Source of the DNA: Hemileia vastatrix
Taxonomy: Eukaryota > Basidiomycota > Pucciniomycetes > Pucciniales > Zaghouaniaceae
Reading direction: 5' to 3'
Assembly (NCBI GenBank): GCA_030280995.1
Contig: JASXTE010000016.1
Location: forward strand, 25,443,501 to 25,507,500
DNA: 64,000 nucleotides
The position numbers and the translations under genes were made by a program. Shown here piece after piece: positions 22,663-33,535 of this stretch; the first letter of the stretch is position 1; every line of letters begins with the position of its first letter. Under the pieces are notes generated by a model. The model saw only the letters and a program-made list of their open reading frames with translations. It made no database searches and was not told the DNA's origin.

Positions 22663-23700
22663 ACTTTCTTATTAAAAATATTACTGTTGTTTTACTATGG
22701 TATGGGAGACAAAACTTTTAATGAAATCTTAAGACATTTATGAAGACATTCTTTTGAAAATTCTTAAAACTCTTAGAAGCAACAAAAATTATGGAGAAGA
22801 TATATGTTGGAATGATAAATTTTTTATTGGTAGAAGTGTTCACAGGGGAACCTTCTGAATTAAATATTGGCAAGTTAGGGGGTAATTCATTGGCTGGCTG
22901 CTCTATACACAATTACCCCACAATGTTTGTTACCAATTTTTCCCTGTTTCTAGTTGAATCCTGGATTTGTTTTTGATCTATAGGAAGTCTTCTAAGACTA
23001 TAAACTGGAACTAACAAAAATACACTGCTCTTAATGCCAGATTCACGATTCTTTTTTTTATTTTTGTTTTTGTTATTTCTTTTATGTCAGATTTTTTAAC
23101 GATATATGTGTTTTGTTCATTTTAATTTTCATAATACTATATAATTTTGTTAAGGGTGATGATTACTGGTGTTCTCTAATCATTTTTAAAAATTGGAGGG
23201 AGCCCACCCAGTGATCATTATCATAAATTTTATTTTTTTAAACTTTCATTTATTAATTTTGTCTTTTCAATTTCTTAAAATTGTGTAACCACATCCAGTT
23301 GCACTTGGATTTTGGTATGATGTGGAGGGTACGGCTCATCAATGGCCAGGAAGCATCTTTTAAATTTTATTTTACATTTCATAAATTTTATATTTCAAAT
23401 TTCTTTATTATTTTTTTTTAAAAAAAATTAAATTTTAAATTTTAATTCATAACAATCTTTTAAAATCTTTTATTATTTTCTTCTTTTTTTTAAAAAAAAT
23501 AAAAATAAATTTTAAATTTTATTTCATAACAATCTTTTATAACCTTTTATTTTTTTATTTTTTAAAATAATAATAATATATAAAAATAATTAAAATAAAA
23601 GTATATTAAATAAAAATTAAAATAAGAGTAGCTTTTTTAGTGTATATTTCTTTTTTTTATGTTTCATTTAATATTCCATTCAGGATGGCTAGTTAACCTG
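22663..23700. other. Non-coding 3' region of element C
   Basis: AT-rich sequence with T-runs and A-runs (23400-23640) and no ORF I can support. A small block around 23280-23345 has GGTATGATGTGGAGGG and a motif GTGATGATTACTGG at about 23156. It separates pol from the antisense zinc-cluster gene, the same position as the 11352-12314 spacer in family 4. Confidence 0.6.
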
Positions 23701-23712
23701 AATAAATCGAAT

Positions 23713-24744
23713 TTAAGAAGAATTAATTTTGGAAGGAGCTCTATCTGAAGAATTTGGAGCTGAATCGTCGATTATCCAGGTAGCTGAATTAATTTGTTGG
23801 TATCTGAAAATTGGAAGCCAGTTGGCTATTTTTAGTTGATCCCTCAAAATTTTCTCTCTGAACCATACCTCAGTTTGATCAGAATGAGGATAATGGTGAA
23901 AATAAGTTAAAATATTATTGAAAATAGGTGAAAGGTGATGTCCAACTAGATGAATAGCGACCTGGTGATAACTTGGACCAGGTAAAGAAAGCTCATCAGC
24001 TCATAAATGAATGGGTGAAGCATTGGACACTGGAATTATGGAGCAAAAAAGTCAACTTTATAATTATGAGTTAATAAAGATAAAAGGGATACTAACTGCT
24101 ATCAACACTGTCGAGATCCAGTCTTTAAGGCTTACTGGGAATAGGAATTAGAGTTTTTAGAGATGTGAAGGGTTTTATAATTTTTTAAGGAGGTTTGGTA
24201 TTGGATCTGGTTTTTTTAGAGGATTTCTTGAAGATAGGAGAAGAAGGAAGGCTGTTGGTTCTAGATCTTTTGGGCTTGTTAATTATTACGGGGATAGTAG
24301 AATGGATAGAAGATGAATAGGAAAGATCTAAGCATTTTTTAATTGAATGAGTTTTTCTCATGGCTCTTGGAGCAATTGGAGTCCTGGGAGAATCCTAAGT
24401 AAGCCTAGATTGAAGAGAAGGAGCAGCTGGACCTAGTGTGTTTTGGTCAGGAGAGAAGTTTAGTTAGGCAGAAGGGGTAAATGATGTTGGATTGTTGGAA
24501 GTAGAAGGAATAGGAGGAGCTGATGGTTTTTGAATGGGACTACAGAAGGAGGCAAAGGGGTAGCAGGAATTGGCAGGGAACCATATTTCAAGCTGGAGCA
24601 TTTTCTTTTCTTAATGAAGCAGGCAGAACAAGCTCTGTTATATGTGTGTTTCTTAGGGTTGAAGGTATAAACACATTCTTGATGAATGAAAAAGCAGTAA
24701 ATGCAAGATTGATCAGGAGAAGCAAAATAGCTGGATGGAGTCAT
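23713..24744 (-). pseudogene. Antisense zinc-cluster gene, decayed (family 2 or 3 element)
   Basis: Antisense to the pol of C, starting with an ATG at 24744 (MTPSSYFASPDQ); the frame is also open upstream to 24855. Residues 14-44 hold CIYCFFIHQEC and CSACFIKKRKC, giving CX2CX6CX14CX2CX6C, with the basic residues in the second half. A Pro/Ser-rich linker follows in another frame with IPVIINKPKRSRTNSLPSSP and several stops. A final open part (about 23950-23713) includes FNNILTYFHHYPHSDQTEVW and NSATWIIDDSAPNSSDRAP. At least one frameshift and several stops disrupt it. It is the second example of this gene type. Its host element is uncertain because the 3' LTR of C is missing. Confidence 0.65.
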
Positions 24745-24869
24745 CTTGATAGGATTCAAAATTGAATGGAAACACTGGATAATGGCCTGAGAATTGGGAG
24801 AAAAGGAACCGGTGGAAAGATATGGACTCTGGATAGGAAAGGATGTTGCAATCAATCAAAAGTGTGATC

Positions 24870-25949
24870 CACTATTACCCTAAACTGTAAAATCACTCAT
24901 TCTTTGTCCTCTATGTCATTAAACTAGAAATTCAATTTTTATTTGGACAATTTGAAAAATATTTACAAGATGGGTCCCCCATGACCTTAAACTGGAATAT
25001 TCTATGCAACTCTATGCACACATTTTTATTTATCACTGTCCACCAAGACATCTAAACTGGTAATGAAATATTTTTTATGAAGGCTATTCAATTAAAAATC
25101 AAAAAAAAAAATTAATTTATCACTGGTACTCAAATTCTGAAAAGGGTGTATGTTTGATTTGGAAAATATAGTAGTTCATATTGTGGAGGTGATGGATGAT
25201 TAAATTATGGATGAAGAATGATAATTATGGTGCCAAACATGGTGAAAACATGGTGATTATTCTTATTTTAAAGATGAGTTATTAAAGGGTGGTCTATTTA
25301 AATTTTGTGATGATGAAATTTTTAATGGAGGATATGGTAGTTGGAAAAGTAGTGTGTCTTGAATAGGCTAAATGGTATGAAGCTGGGAGGACCTTATGGC
25401 AAGAATTAGATCATATATTCAGCTCAATAAAAGAGAATGGAATCAGGAGGATTTGGCTCATTTGATGAGAATGGAATCAAGTATTCAGCCCAGAATGTCT
25501 GGATCCTACTCTCTTAATGCATATGAGTAGAGACTGGTATAGGGGAGTCTGAAGGGATTCAAACCTTGCTCTCAGTAGTTGGAAGCATCACAAGGCAAAA
25601 AGATTTTATTTCAAAATTAAAATTTATGAAGAAACTGATTTAAAAAGATTTATTATGAAGAAAATATCAGGATTCATGTTTACTAAAGCACTAACTATAA
25701 GATTAAAACAAATAATTTCACTGAAATTTTTCTACATCATCATCAAAACTCTGCATCAACAATCTTCTCTCATTAAATCTTCATGATTATTTGTGGGAGT
25801 ATCTTGAAAGTATAAATAAGTTTATTTAGTTGGAGTGGGATGTTGAAGAAATGATGAAGAGATGAATATGGAGAAGATAAAAGTAGGATTATATATTGAT
25901 TGAACATGCAAAATTCAAAGAATGAGGACATTCTACATTGGAGGGAGGA
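24870..25949 (+). mobile_element. Element G: 3' internal fragment (family 3)
   Basis: Collinear, in inverted orientation, with 62202-64000. The CCTTAAACTGG-type repeats (24880-25075) match 63600-64000. The block with GAATGGAATCA and TTTGAATCCC-like sequence (25370-25590) matches 63140-63340. 25715-25805 matches the 3' end of the antisense zinc-cluster gene on the - strand, but the zinc-cluster part is deleted. 25890-25949 matches the leader. A polypurine tract GGAGGGAGGA is at 25940-25949. The element is 5'-truncated at about 24870. Confidence 0.75.
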
Positions 25950-26972
25950 TGTGGCATTCCAAATATTATTACAGCTCTAAAATTCTATTTAGAATATTTA
26001 TTGGGAATATGAAGGTTATTGGAGAAGCCGGATTAATTTAAAATATATTATTAATAAACAAAAATGAAGTTGAAAAAGTCAAGATATGAATGTTTGGTCA
26101 GATTTATTAATTTCATGGGTCATAGGACTTTTTTACTGCTGAAAAATTAATTGTAATGAAAGTCAAGAAGCTCAAGAACCTTTGGGAATTTTCTCTGAAT
26201 TTTTACTATTTTTATTTTATTTTTAGTTGATTTTTAAAGATTTATTAAATTATTTATGTTTTCCAAAAATTACTTAACTTTGATGATTTTTTATATGGTG
26301 AATAGAGCTGCGCAGACTACTAAAAATAGTTATAAATGTTAAAGAAAAGTAGCTCTATCATGTGTAATTTTTCTAGATTTTTTTTATAGATTTAAGGCTC
26401 TAATTGACTGCGGAGATCTGGACAAGCTCTGGCCGCGCTCCAGAAGGGAAAAGGGCATGTGACTGGTTAATATGCATATAAGGCTGTAGACTCGAAATTA
26501 TTCAAAGAGAGAGAACTATAACAACCATTATTCATATTTTTTTTTCTACAAAATAATTTATAATACCCTTTAAAAATAAAAATTTACATAACACTTTAAA
26601 TATTTTACTCAACAACTATTAAACAATAAAATATAGGGTATCATTAGAAAGGTTTCAACTCCAGGGACTTATTTATAGTATCTTTTCTCAAAAATTATTA
26701 AAATATATAAACATTAAAACTACTTTCTTTTAAAATATTGTATCTGGTGTAACTTTATTGTTGCATTTCAGTTGTTTTGCACAGAAGAACCGCTCAATCA
26801 TCCTAACAAGCGTTAATTAGACAGTGTTTCATTCTTTATTATTATCAAGTAGAATTTTAAGCTTATTGATCTAAAAAATTCACAAATACACTTAAAAGGA
26901 CAGGGTTTTCTCCGCTTATCCAACTCCTTTGGATTCTGCTTACTGCAAGGTGACTGTAAGAGTCTACCTACA
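25950..26972 (+). mobile_element. Element G 3' LTR (family 3, about 1023 bp)
   Basis: Starts TGTGGCATTCC directly after the polypurine tract and ends CTACCTACA. Matches 61025-62201 in inverted orientation, including the AAGAACCTTTGGGAATTTTC region, the ACTTACAG-type end and the GCAGTAAGCAGAATCC segment. The CGG/CCG array of the other copy is reduced here to a short degenerate block at about 26408-26450. Beyond 26972 the sequence is RT of element E, so G inserted there; CCATG (26973-26977) would be the duplicated target. Confidence 0.85.
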
Positions 26973-27291
26973 CCATGAATCAGTGTGAAGTTCCCTTTCA
27001 TCATAACCACCAATAATATCTCCCAAATCATAACACACCCTTCCAGCAAAAGCTTCCACAAAGTCCTCCGCACTTGACAGAATCCCCTCATCCTTGATAG
27101 TGAATCTATTTAAGGCCCTAAGATCATGCACCACCCTGAACTTCCCATTCTGCTTCTTAACAAAGAAAGCAGGACTTGAATAACCAGTAGTTGATTGTTC
27201 ATACAATACTTTCCTGACTCTTTCCCTAAAAATCTCCATAAAATCATCCCTAATAGAAGCTGGAATTGGAATAGGTTGGATTTGCTAAGGC
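26973..27291 (-). pseudogene. Element E: start of reverse transcriptase, truncated
   Basis: Encodes PIPIPASIRDDFMEIFRERV, then GKFRVVHDLRALNRFTIKDE and GRVCYDLGDIIGGYDERELH, parallel to the RT of C. It ends at the G LTR (26972/26973) just after the block A region, so the YxDD box and everything after are missing. A stop lies at the junction with the upstream linker (27285-27287). It belongs to family 2, - strand. Confidence 0.87.
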
Positions 27292-27857
27292 TCATTACAA
27301 ACCAAGGGAATCAAGTAAGGATCCTCATAAGAGTGTTTCAACACACCCCTTTCCTGTTCAAAAAATTCCACTTCTTTATCCCTGAGCACAATAATGTGCA
27401 ACAACAACTTCTTTTCCTCATCAGAAAACCACCCATCAGGACCAAAATTAACAACTTTCAACCTCTCTCCAGTCACCCAAGAGGTTTCCACAAAATCAGG
27501 AGGATTCTTAACCAGAGGAGTACAGTACAGATCTCTTGACAACAGAGGTCTCTTCAAAGGAGGATTAAAACCCACAGGCATAGGATCATTGAGAGGCCTA
27601 ATCTTCTGCGCTACCTTCTTGTATTTTGCGGATCCACCATCAACTTGAGGGATCTTCAGAGCATCTTCAGCACCAGAACTGGAAGAAAAACCAAGTGTTT
27701 CCCCATTGCTTGCATGTGTGGCATAGGTAATGTTTTTGAATGGTGTAGAAGAAACCCTATTGGTGCACAATTGGGAAGACTTACTTTTAGACCCCAATCT
27801 CACCACTCCAAAATGTTTCCGCATATATTTCAATAAAGATATATAAACAATCTTCAT
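27292..27857 (-). pseudogene. Element E: linker before reverse transcriptase
   Basis: A 190-codon open frame. It contains YKKVAQKIRPLNDPMPVGF, RPLLSRDLYCTPLVKNPPDF and VVNFGPDGWFSDEEKKLLL, all with counterparts in C at 7880-8190. It ends ERGVLKHSYEDPYLIPLVCN. It is unbroken apart from its final stop and so is better preserved than the C copy. There is no known domain here. The 35-residue repeat of C is absent. Confidence 0.8.
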
Positions 27858-28216
27858 TTCTTAAATTTAATTTAAAATAGTTGAAAAACTTGATAGAGAA
27901 CAAATACTTGATAAAAAACATGAAGAATACTTTTAGAGAAGAGAAACATTAAAAAGAGAAAGTTGAAAATCTACTTGGTATATCTCCAAGGGAGCTGACC
28001 TACTACAACCTGGGATTTCCTCATCTTGGGGAGAGGTTGTAGCACTAGGGTAATCAGTCCTTAATACTCTAAAAAAGACAGGTTCTCACAAGAGCCTGAA
28101 CCACACTCCAAAAAACCAGAGGCGGAACCCACTTCTTTTCTTCTCCTACAAAAATCTATGCACTGGCACATTGAAGACAAGCCAGGCCTAGTCTCCCAAC
28201 CATCATCTCCAGGAAA

Positions 28217-28881
28217 TTAAAAACTCATGTGAAGCCACCTCTCATCTTCACCAGTCAACTCCAAACTTAATCCCACATCAAACTGATAACCCATTCTTGC
28301 CTGGAAATCCATCAAGAATAGTCCACCCAAAACAGCTTTCACAGTACCTTTGGCAATGTAAAAATGAACCTTTCCGGAGGCTTCACCAACATCCAGCTTT
28401 AAAAATTCAGATGTCCCAATAAACTCAGTGACATGGCCAGAAATACCTCTTAACTTTTCCCCAATTCCTTTCTTGATGGGGAGGCCCAGATGAGTAGCCT
28501 TAAACAAAGAAATAAGGTTAATCTGAGAACCTGAATCCACCAATGCCCTAGCCTTCCTTCTATTCAGAGTGACATTGACATAACCCAGAGGAGCAGAAAA
28601 ATGAGTTTCCAACCCCTCATCAAACTTCTCAGCATAACCACAAATGTATTCCATCTCCCCAGAAAAAACCTTTCTCCTGGTAAACATTTTTTTTGTCTAT
28701 CAACCAACCCAGGACTGATATCATACAATTTACTATAAGAAAGGGAAACCTGACCATGATTTATCCTTTCCAGAACCGAGTCCATAACATTAAATTGGCC
28801 AGAAACTACAGGCCTCTCAAAGTGAGCCCTTGGCTTCACTACCTTGGTCCTAGAAATCTCCTGAGGACCAGAAACACCCAC
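28217..28881 (-). pseudogene. Element E: protease
   Basis: The frame 28687-28217 encodes a retropepsin-like domain with the intact loop ALVDSGSQINLIS (about residues 50-62), then GISGHVTEFIGTSEFLKLDV and KGTVKAVLGGLFLMDFQARM. The upstream frame 28881-28564 overlaps and encodes RTKVVKPRAHFERPVVSGQF, so there is a frameshift near 28680. Unlike C the catalytic Asp is kept. Confidence 0.85.
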
Positions 28882-30444
28882 AGATTTTCAATCAACAGGA
28901 ATCAAACCAGATCCCTCACCAAAACCTCTAAATCCAGCAGGCTTTGGAAATGAAGTCAAAGGGACATCCTCTTCTGAGTCAGAATCAACATCCATTGGCA
29001 TTGGCTCACCATTCATGTCCAATACTCAAAACTGGGGTGGGGGCCATATCAGCAATCCCCTTCTGCATCTTGTACAGCTCCTCTTTGCTGTACTTCCTCC
29101 TGGCTACACTCAGCTTAGGATCCACCTTTGAATACTTAGGCTTTGGTTGGGCATGAGAACTGCTCTTAGGCCTTCCCACCTTTCAATCTTCAACATCATA
29201 GACATCAGCCAAGGATTAAACACTTGACTGTAATCCACAAGAATACAACTCCAACCCACCAGAGGAAGTAGAAAAAGTGACTTTATTAACCTCCTTCCCT
29301 TTTCACTTGACATATTCATCTGCCTTAACAAAAGACTTTCCCTGATCAGGGATCTCCTGAAAACCATGGCCTCCTCTGATTGAGACCATTTCTTCTCCTG
29401 ACCAAATCAACAGGAGCCTGCTCCTCACTGTGCTTCAAAAATGAACCATCAAGGAATTTGAGCACCCTGCTGTTAAACTCCACCTTTCCTACTGACACAT
29501 CTATGTTCAGAGCCCAACAATCATTTGAATTGTTCCCCCTCCTGCTGTAATAAGAGCAGAACAAGGATCACTCCTCCCAGCCCTCCTGTCAAAATCTCTT
29601 GGCTGAGAAGGAGCCCTATTGACCTTCTTAGCCTCCTGAACAAAAGTATGTAGCTGTTTTGTCAGATAAGCCAGCTTCTCCACTACTGGGTCCCTCTCCT
29701 GCTTGGGAACCTCCACCATATTCTTCTCTTTTCTTCTTCACTCTACTCTCCTCTTCAGCCAAAGCCTCACTGACTTTGCTGACATACTTGGCACACCCCT
29801 CTTGATAGGTTTCCACAGCCAACTACTTCAAATGGGCCTCCACAGCCTCCTTCACCTTGTTAAAGGCAGGAAACTTCTGGTCCCCATTGGAAAGAGTCTT
29901 CATCAATTCCTTCCTTGACAAATTCTTCAACACATCCATCCTGACATCTCTAGCCAGTGAAGATCAAAAAACATCTTTGGCTATATTTTCATGTGCCAGC
30001 TCCTCCACTCCCAACAAATATTCTACCACAGGATCAAATTGCAGCAGAAACTTCCTATAACTGAGTAAGTTACCAACACCACCATAAGACTGCCATTCAC
30101 TGACAACCTTTTTCAGATCCACCATAGTGAACCTGACATCCCATCTATCTACCATCTCCCTGCACAGCAGCTTTCTATCCCTCTTCTTGTAGCCAGACAT
30201 GGCCACAACCTCCTTCTCCAGTGCCCTATCACCAATGAAAAAAATGATCTGCTTCACCAAGTCTAGGTAAGAAGCACCATCCAAACCAGAAGCAGTTTCA
30301 TATTTCTCCAGAAACCACTTCACATCTTCCCAATTAAACTTGGTAGCATCCCAAGTTTAATCCTAACACACTCCCTAACCATCACAGCAGGTGGACCTTC
30401 CCCCCACTGACAGTCACCACAGGAATAGATGACCCAGAAGCCAT
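28882..30444 (-). pseudogene. Element E: gag, several frameshifts
   Basis: The ATG at 30444 (MASGSSIPVVTVSGG) lies about 90 bases inside the element from the LTR end at 30537. The capsid part is in the frame 30323-29964: FLEKYETASGLDGASYLDLV and YRKFLLQFDPVVEYLLGVEE. It continues as AVETYQEGCAKYVSKVSEAL and a charged segment. The knuckle region (about 29560-29520) reads CSYYSRRGNNSNDC, with the second Cys replaced by Tyr and the His by Asn, so it should not bind zinc. At least four frameshifts or stops break the gene. It gives the N-terminal part of family 2 gag that C lacks. Confidence 0.83.
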
Positions 30445-30536
30445 TCTTCCAGACAAAAATCACCAAAAAAGGCCAAACAAAGACAACAGAGATTCCAAGG
30501 AACTAGCAGGTCCTTCCCCACTTTAGGCTTCAGAAA

Positions 30537-31642
30537 TGTAGACAATCCTAAAGAACTAGCTATAGGCCTTGACCAAGGGAGTTGGAGAAAACCCAGAGGA
30601 AAAATCCCCTGTCACTTTAGAAAAATACAAGTGAGATTTACCTGCTACAGTAAATTGGTTCCTGTTGTTTAAAGCCCCTTTTCCAATACACTTGACTGCC
30701 TGATCAGCCAAGAAAGTAGTCTCCAGACAGACTACCAAACAAAAGAACTGAAATGAAGACCAATGTCCACACCAGAGAAAGCAATAATACTTGATATAGG
30801 TTGCAAATCTACACCAGAGACAGCAATAATACTTGATATAGCTTGCAAGACTATAACAGAGAAAACAGTTGCCAAAGTTGAGCTAAATGAAGAACTAAAC
30901 TTGCAACAAACACAGCCAATTGTGGCCAGAAAACAGTGAAAACTGAGTGAGGAACAATTATTTCACCTCCTGATGGTTGTATGATGATTAAGGTTTTCCC
31001 AAACTGTCTTCTTCACTATGTACACACAGACCACTAACTAAGAGCCCATGCACACCCATGAATTTGGTGTTTCTAAGCGCCAAATTGCATATAACCCCTC
31101 TAGAAACACTTCCCAGCCTTCTATCACTGAGGTGGGCAGTCGGCCCAACGTTGGGAGGCCCACCTGAAGTGGCAGGACCACCCTGAAGCCAGAAAACCAC
31201 CAAAAACCACTAAAAACACCCAATATACTTAGAAAAATAAACTATGACTACTAAAACCATTAAAACACATAATAAAGCTACAACAACATTGTGACATGAA
31301 ACATAGAGAAAAATTAGCCAATTCTAATGGTACTAAGCACTTAATCCTAAGACTTAAGGTTAGCCCGTAAAATGCAAAAAACAAAATTTTACAGCTATCT
31401 TTTTTTTAAAATGAAAAATGAGGAATAATCCCTTAAATACTTAGAATATGAAAAATGTCAACAAGACATAAAATATAGAGAAAAACTGGGGCTATCCAAT
31501 AGTAACACCCACATCCTTGTAGTCACAATATTGGCCAAATAATTCCAGAAAATCACCCAATTATTAAACAATGCCATTTAAGACATATCAAAACAACGCC
31601 AAATAGACCAACAAAGGGCTCCGGCAATGTTGGAAGACCACA
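30537..31642 (-). mobile_element. Element E 5' LTR (family 2, 1106 bp)
   Basis: On the - strand it begins TGTGGTCTTCCAACATTG and ends GGATTGTCTACA. It matches the solo LTR at 49934-51026 along its length, including the CAACTCCCTTGGTCAAGGCC segment and the ACTGTTTTCTCTGTTATAG segment. The gag leader of E follows directly, so the orientation is certain. Confidence 0.92.
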
Positions 31643-31802
31643 CTGGCATACTATCAATTATAATTACAATCACTCTCCAACATTTCACTTCACACCACTT
31701 TTAAAATTTTATTTTGGTGCTCCCCAAATTTCCACTTTGTGTAATTTTTTCACTTGGTTTGGTATTTTTGTTTGATGAAATTCATTTTTTTTGAATTTAG
31801 GT

Positions 31803-32390
31803 TGTGGTTTTCCAATATTGGCAGACACCTTCTTTGCCCTGCTTGGTGGTCTTTTGGTATGTCTTAATTGGCATTGGTTGAATAATTGAGTGTTTTTCTG
31901 GTTTTATTCAGTGACTATTGGGACTACAGATATGTGGATACTACCATTGGATAGTGCTGGTTTTTCACTATATTTGATGTCTTGATAATATTTTTCATAT
32001 TCCAAGTTTAAAGGGGTCCTTTACTCATTTTTAATTTCTAAAAGATAGCTGTTTAATTTTGTTTTTTGCGTTTTACAGGCTAACCTTAAGTCTTAGGCTC
32101 AAGTGCTTAGTACCATTAAGTAGAGCTAATTTGGCTCTATATTTTATGGAACAATGTTGTCATAGCTTAATTATGTGTTTTAAAGGTTATAGTAATTGCA
32201 GTGGATTCTTCTAAGTATTTTGGGCTTTATTGGAGGTTTTTGGTGGTTTTCTGGCTTCAGGGTGTTCCAGCTGCCTCTAGGTGGACTCCCCACCTTGGTG
32301 CTAAGAGGCTGGGAAGAGCTTCTCTTTTTTTTGGATGGCTCTTTGATTTTCTTTCACCAGCTTAAAATGAAATTGCATATTTTTTAAGTG
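31803..32390 (+). mobile_element. Family 2 LTR fragment (head-to-head with the E LTR)
   Basis: Starts TGTGGTTTTCCAATATTGGC and follows the solo LTR at 49934 onward for about 590 bases (for example GCTAACCTTAAGTCTTAGG and TTTCTGGCTTCAGGG), then fades near 32390. It is oriented opposite to the E LTR, with 160 bases of AT-rich sequence between them. Its right half is missing. Confidence 0.85.
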
Positions 32391-32877
32391 TTTTTTTTCA
32401 TTCATCACTCATATCCTTTTCATCCTCTCCTCAAATATCTATCAAATATTTTTGATTCCTTTATTTCATTTCTCTATTTCTCATCTCATCTCTCCAGGTA
32501 AGTAATTCTTTTTCTTATTTTGTATTTTTTTTACTTGCTAATAATTTATTTTTTCTCTTTTTTTTTGTCCTTTTCTTTACTTTTTTTTTTGCCCTGTAAG
32601 TGTTTTTTTTTTTGGTTTACAAGGTTAGACTAACATTTTTTTTCTGTTCTATCTTTTTTTTTCTTTTTTTTTACCCTCCATAATCACCCTTTCCCCCCTC
32701 ATTGTCTGCCTCCATACCCTCCTTTCTCCCCTTCTTGGCCATCTCAAGTCCCCCCTTTCCCCACTCCTTGTCTATCTCCATACCACTCTTTCTCCCCTTC
32801 TTGGCTACCTCAACTCCCCCCTTTAGTTCCTCCTTGCCCACCTCAACCCCCCCTTTACCCCCTCCTTTCCTGCCTAA
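32391..32877. other. T-rich stretch followed by an outlying C-rich array
   Basis: 32391-32690 is T-rich with long T-runs and no gene. 32690-32875 is C-rich with CCCCCTTTACCCC-like and CTTGGCCATCTCAA-like motifs, related to the array at 33536-35490 but lying outside the inverted repeat. An ORF at 32702-32908 is Pro/Ser/Leu repeat translation and not a gene. Confidence 0.6.
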
Positions 32878-33535
32878 AAATTTGAATATATTTGATCATT
32901 ATTCTTAGAGCTTTCAAGATTTGAAGACAAGGAAGAAAGTGACGAGAAAGATGATTCAGAAGCAATTGATGATAATGAAGATTAGCTAGTTAAATTCTCC
33001 AAAGTAACTTACTGGATGAAAAAATTATAAAACCAAAAAATAAATATATTAAAAAAACTCCAACAATTAAAAATTATTAGTAAAATAATTGAAAAGAAAA
33101 AAAATTATTGGTAAAAAAAAAAAAAATTAGTTACAAAAAATCTGTAAATAATTTTGAAAAAAAACAAAAATTAAAGTAAAAACCTGAATTATAATTAAAA
33201 TACAAGGTAAAACAAAATCAACAAAAAAATTTAAAATAAATTCAGTAAACTTAAATTTAAAATAAATAAATAAATAAAAATTACTTACCTGCTAATGGAA
33301 ATACTTGTTGATATCATTCAATCCTATTTATTAAAATATAAAAAAAATTGATTTCAGTAAATTTCAAAATAATTGATTATTTGAAAAAACAAACACAAAT
33401 ATTAAAAATAAAATTAACTGAATTATATTGAAAACAGGAAGGAATGTCCAGAAACTAAGGGAAAGAAAATAAACTCTGTAAAAATATTAAAAAGCAGAAA
33501 TTAGTCTTTTTTTTTCTTCAAAATTCCCTGCTTGC

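Noticed and set aside
30988..31223. ORFs in the family 2 LTR near 31.1 kb and 50.7 kb
   Set aside because: Inside LTR sequence, not conserved in frame between copies.
32702..32908. Pro/Ser-rich ORF in the C-rich array
   Set aside because: Pure translation of low-complexity pyrimidine DNA.
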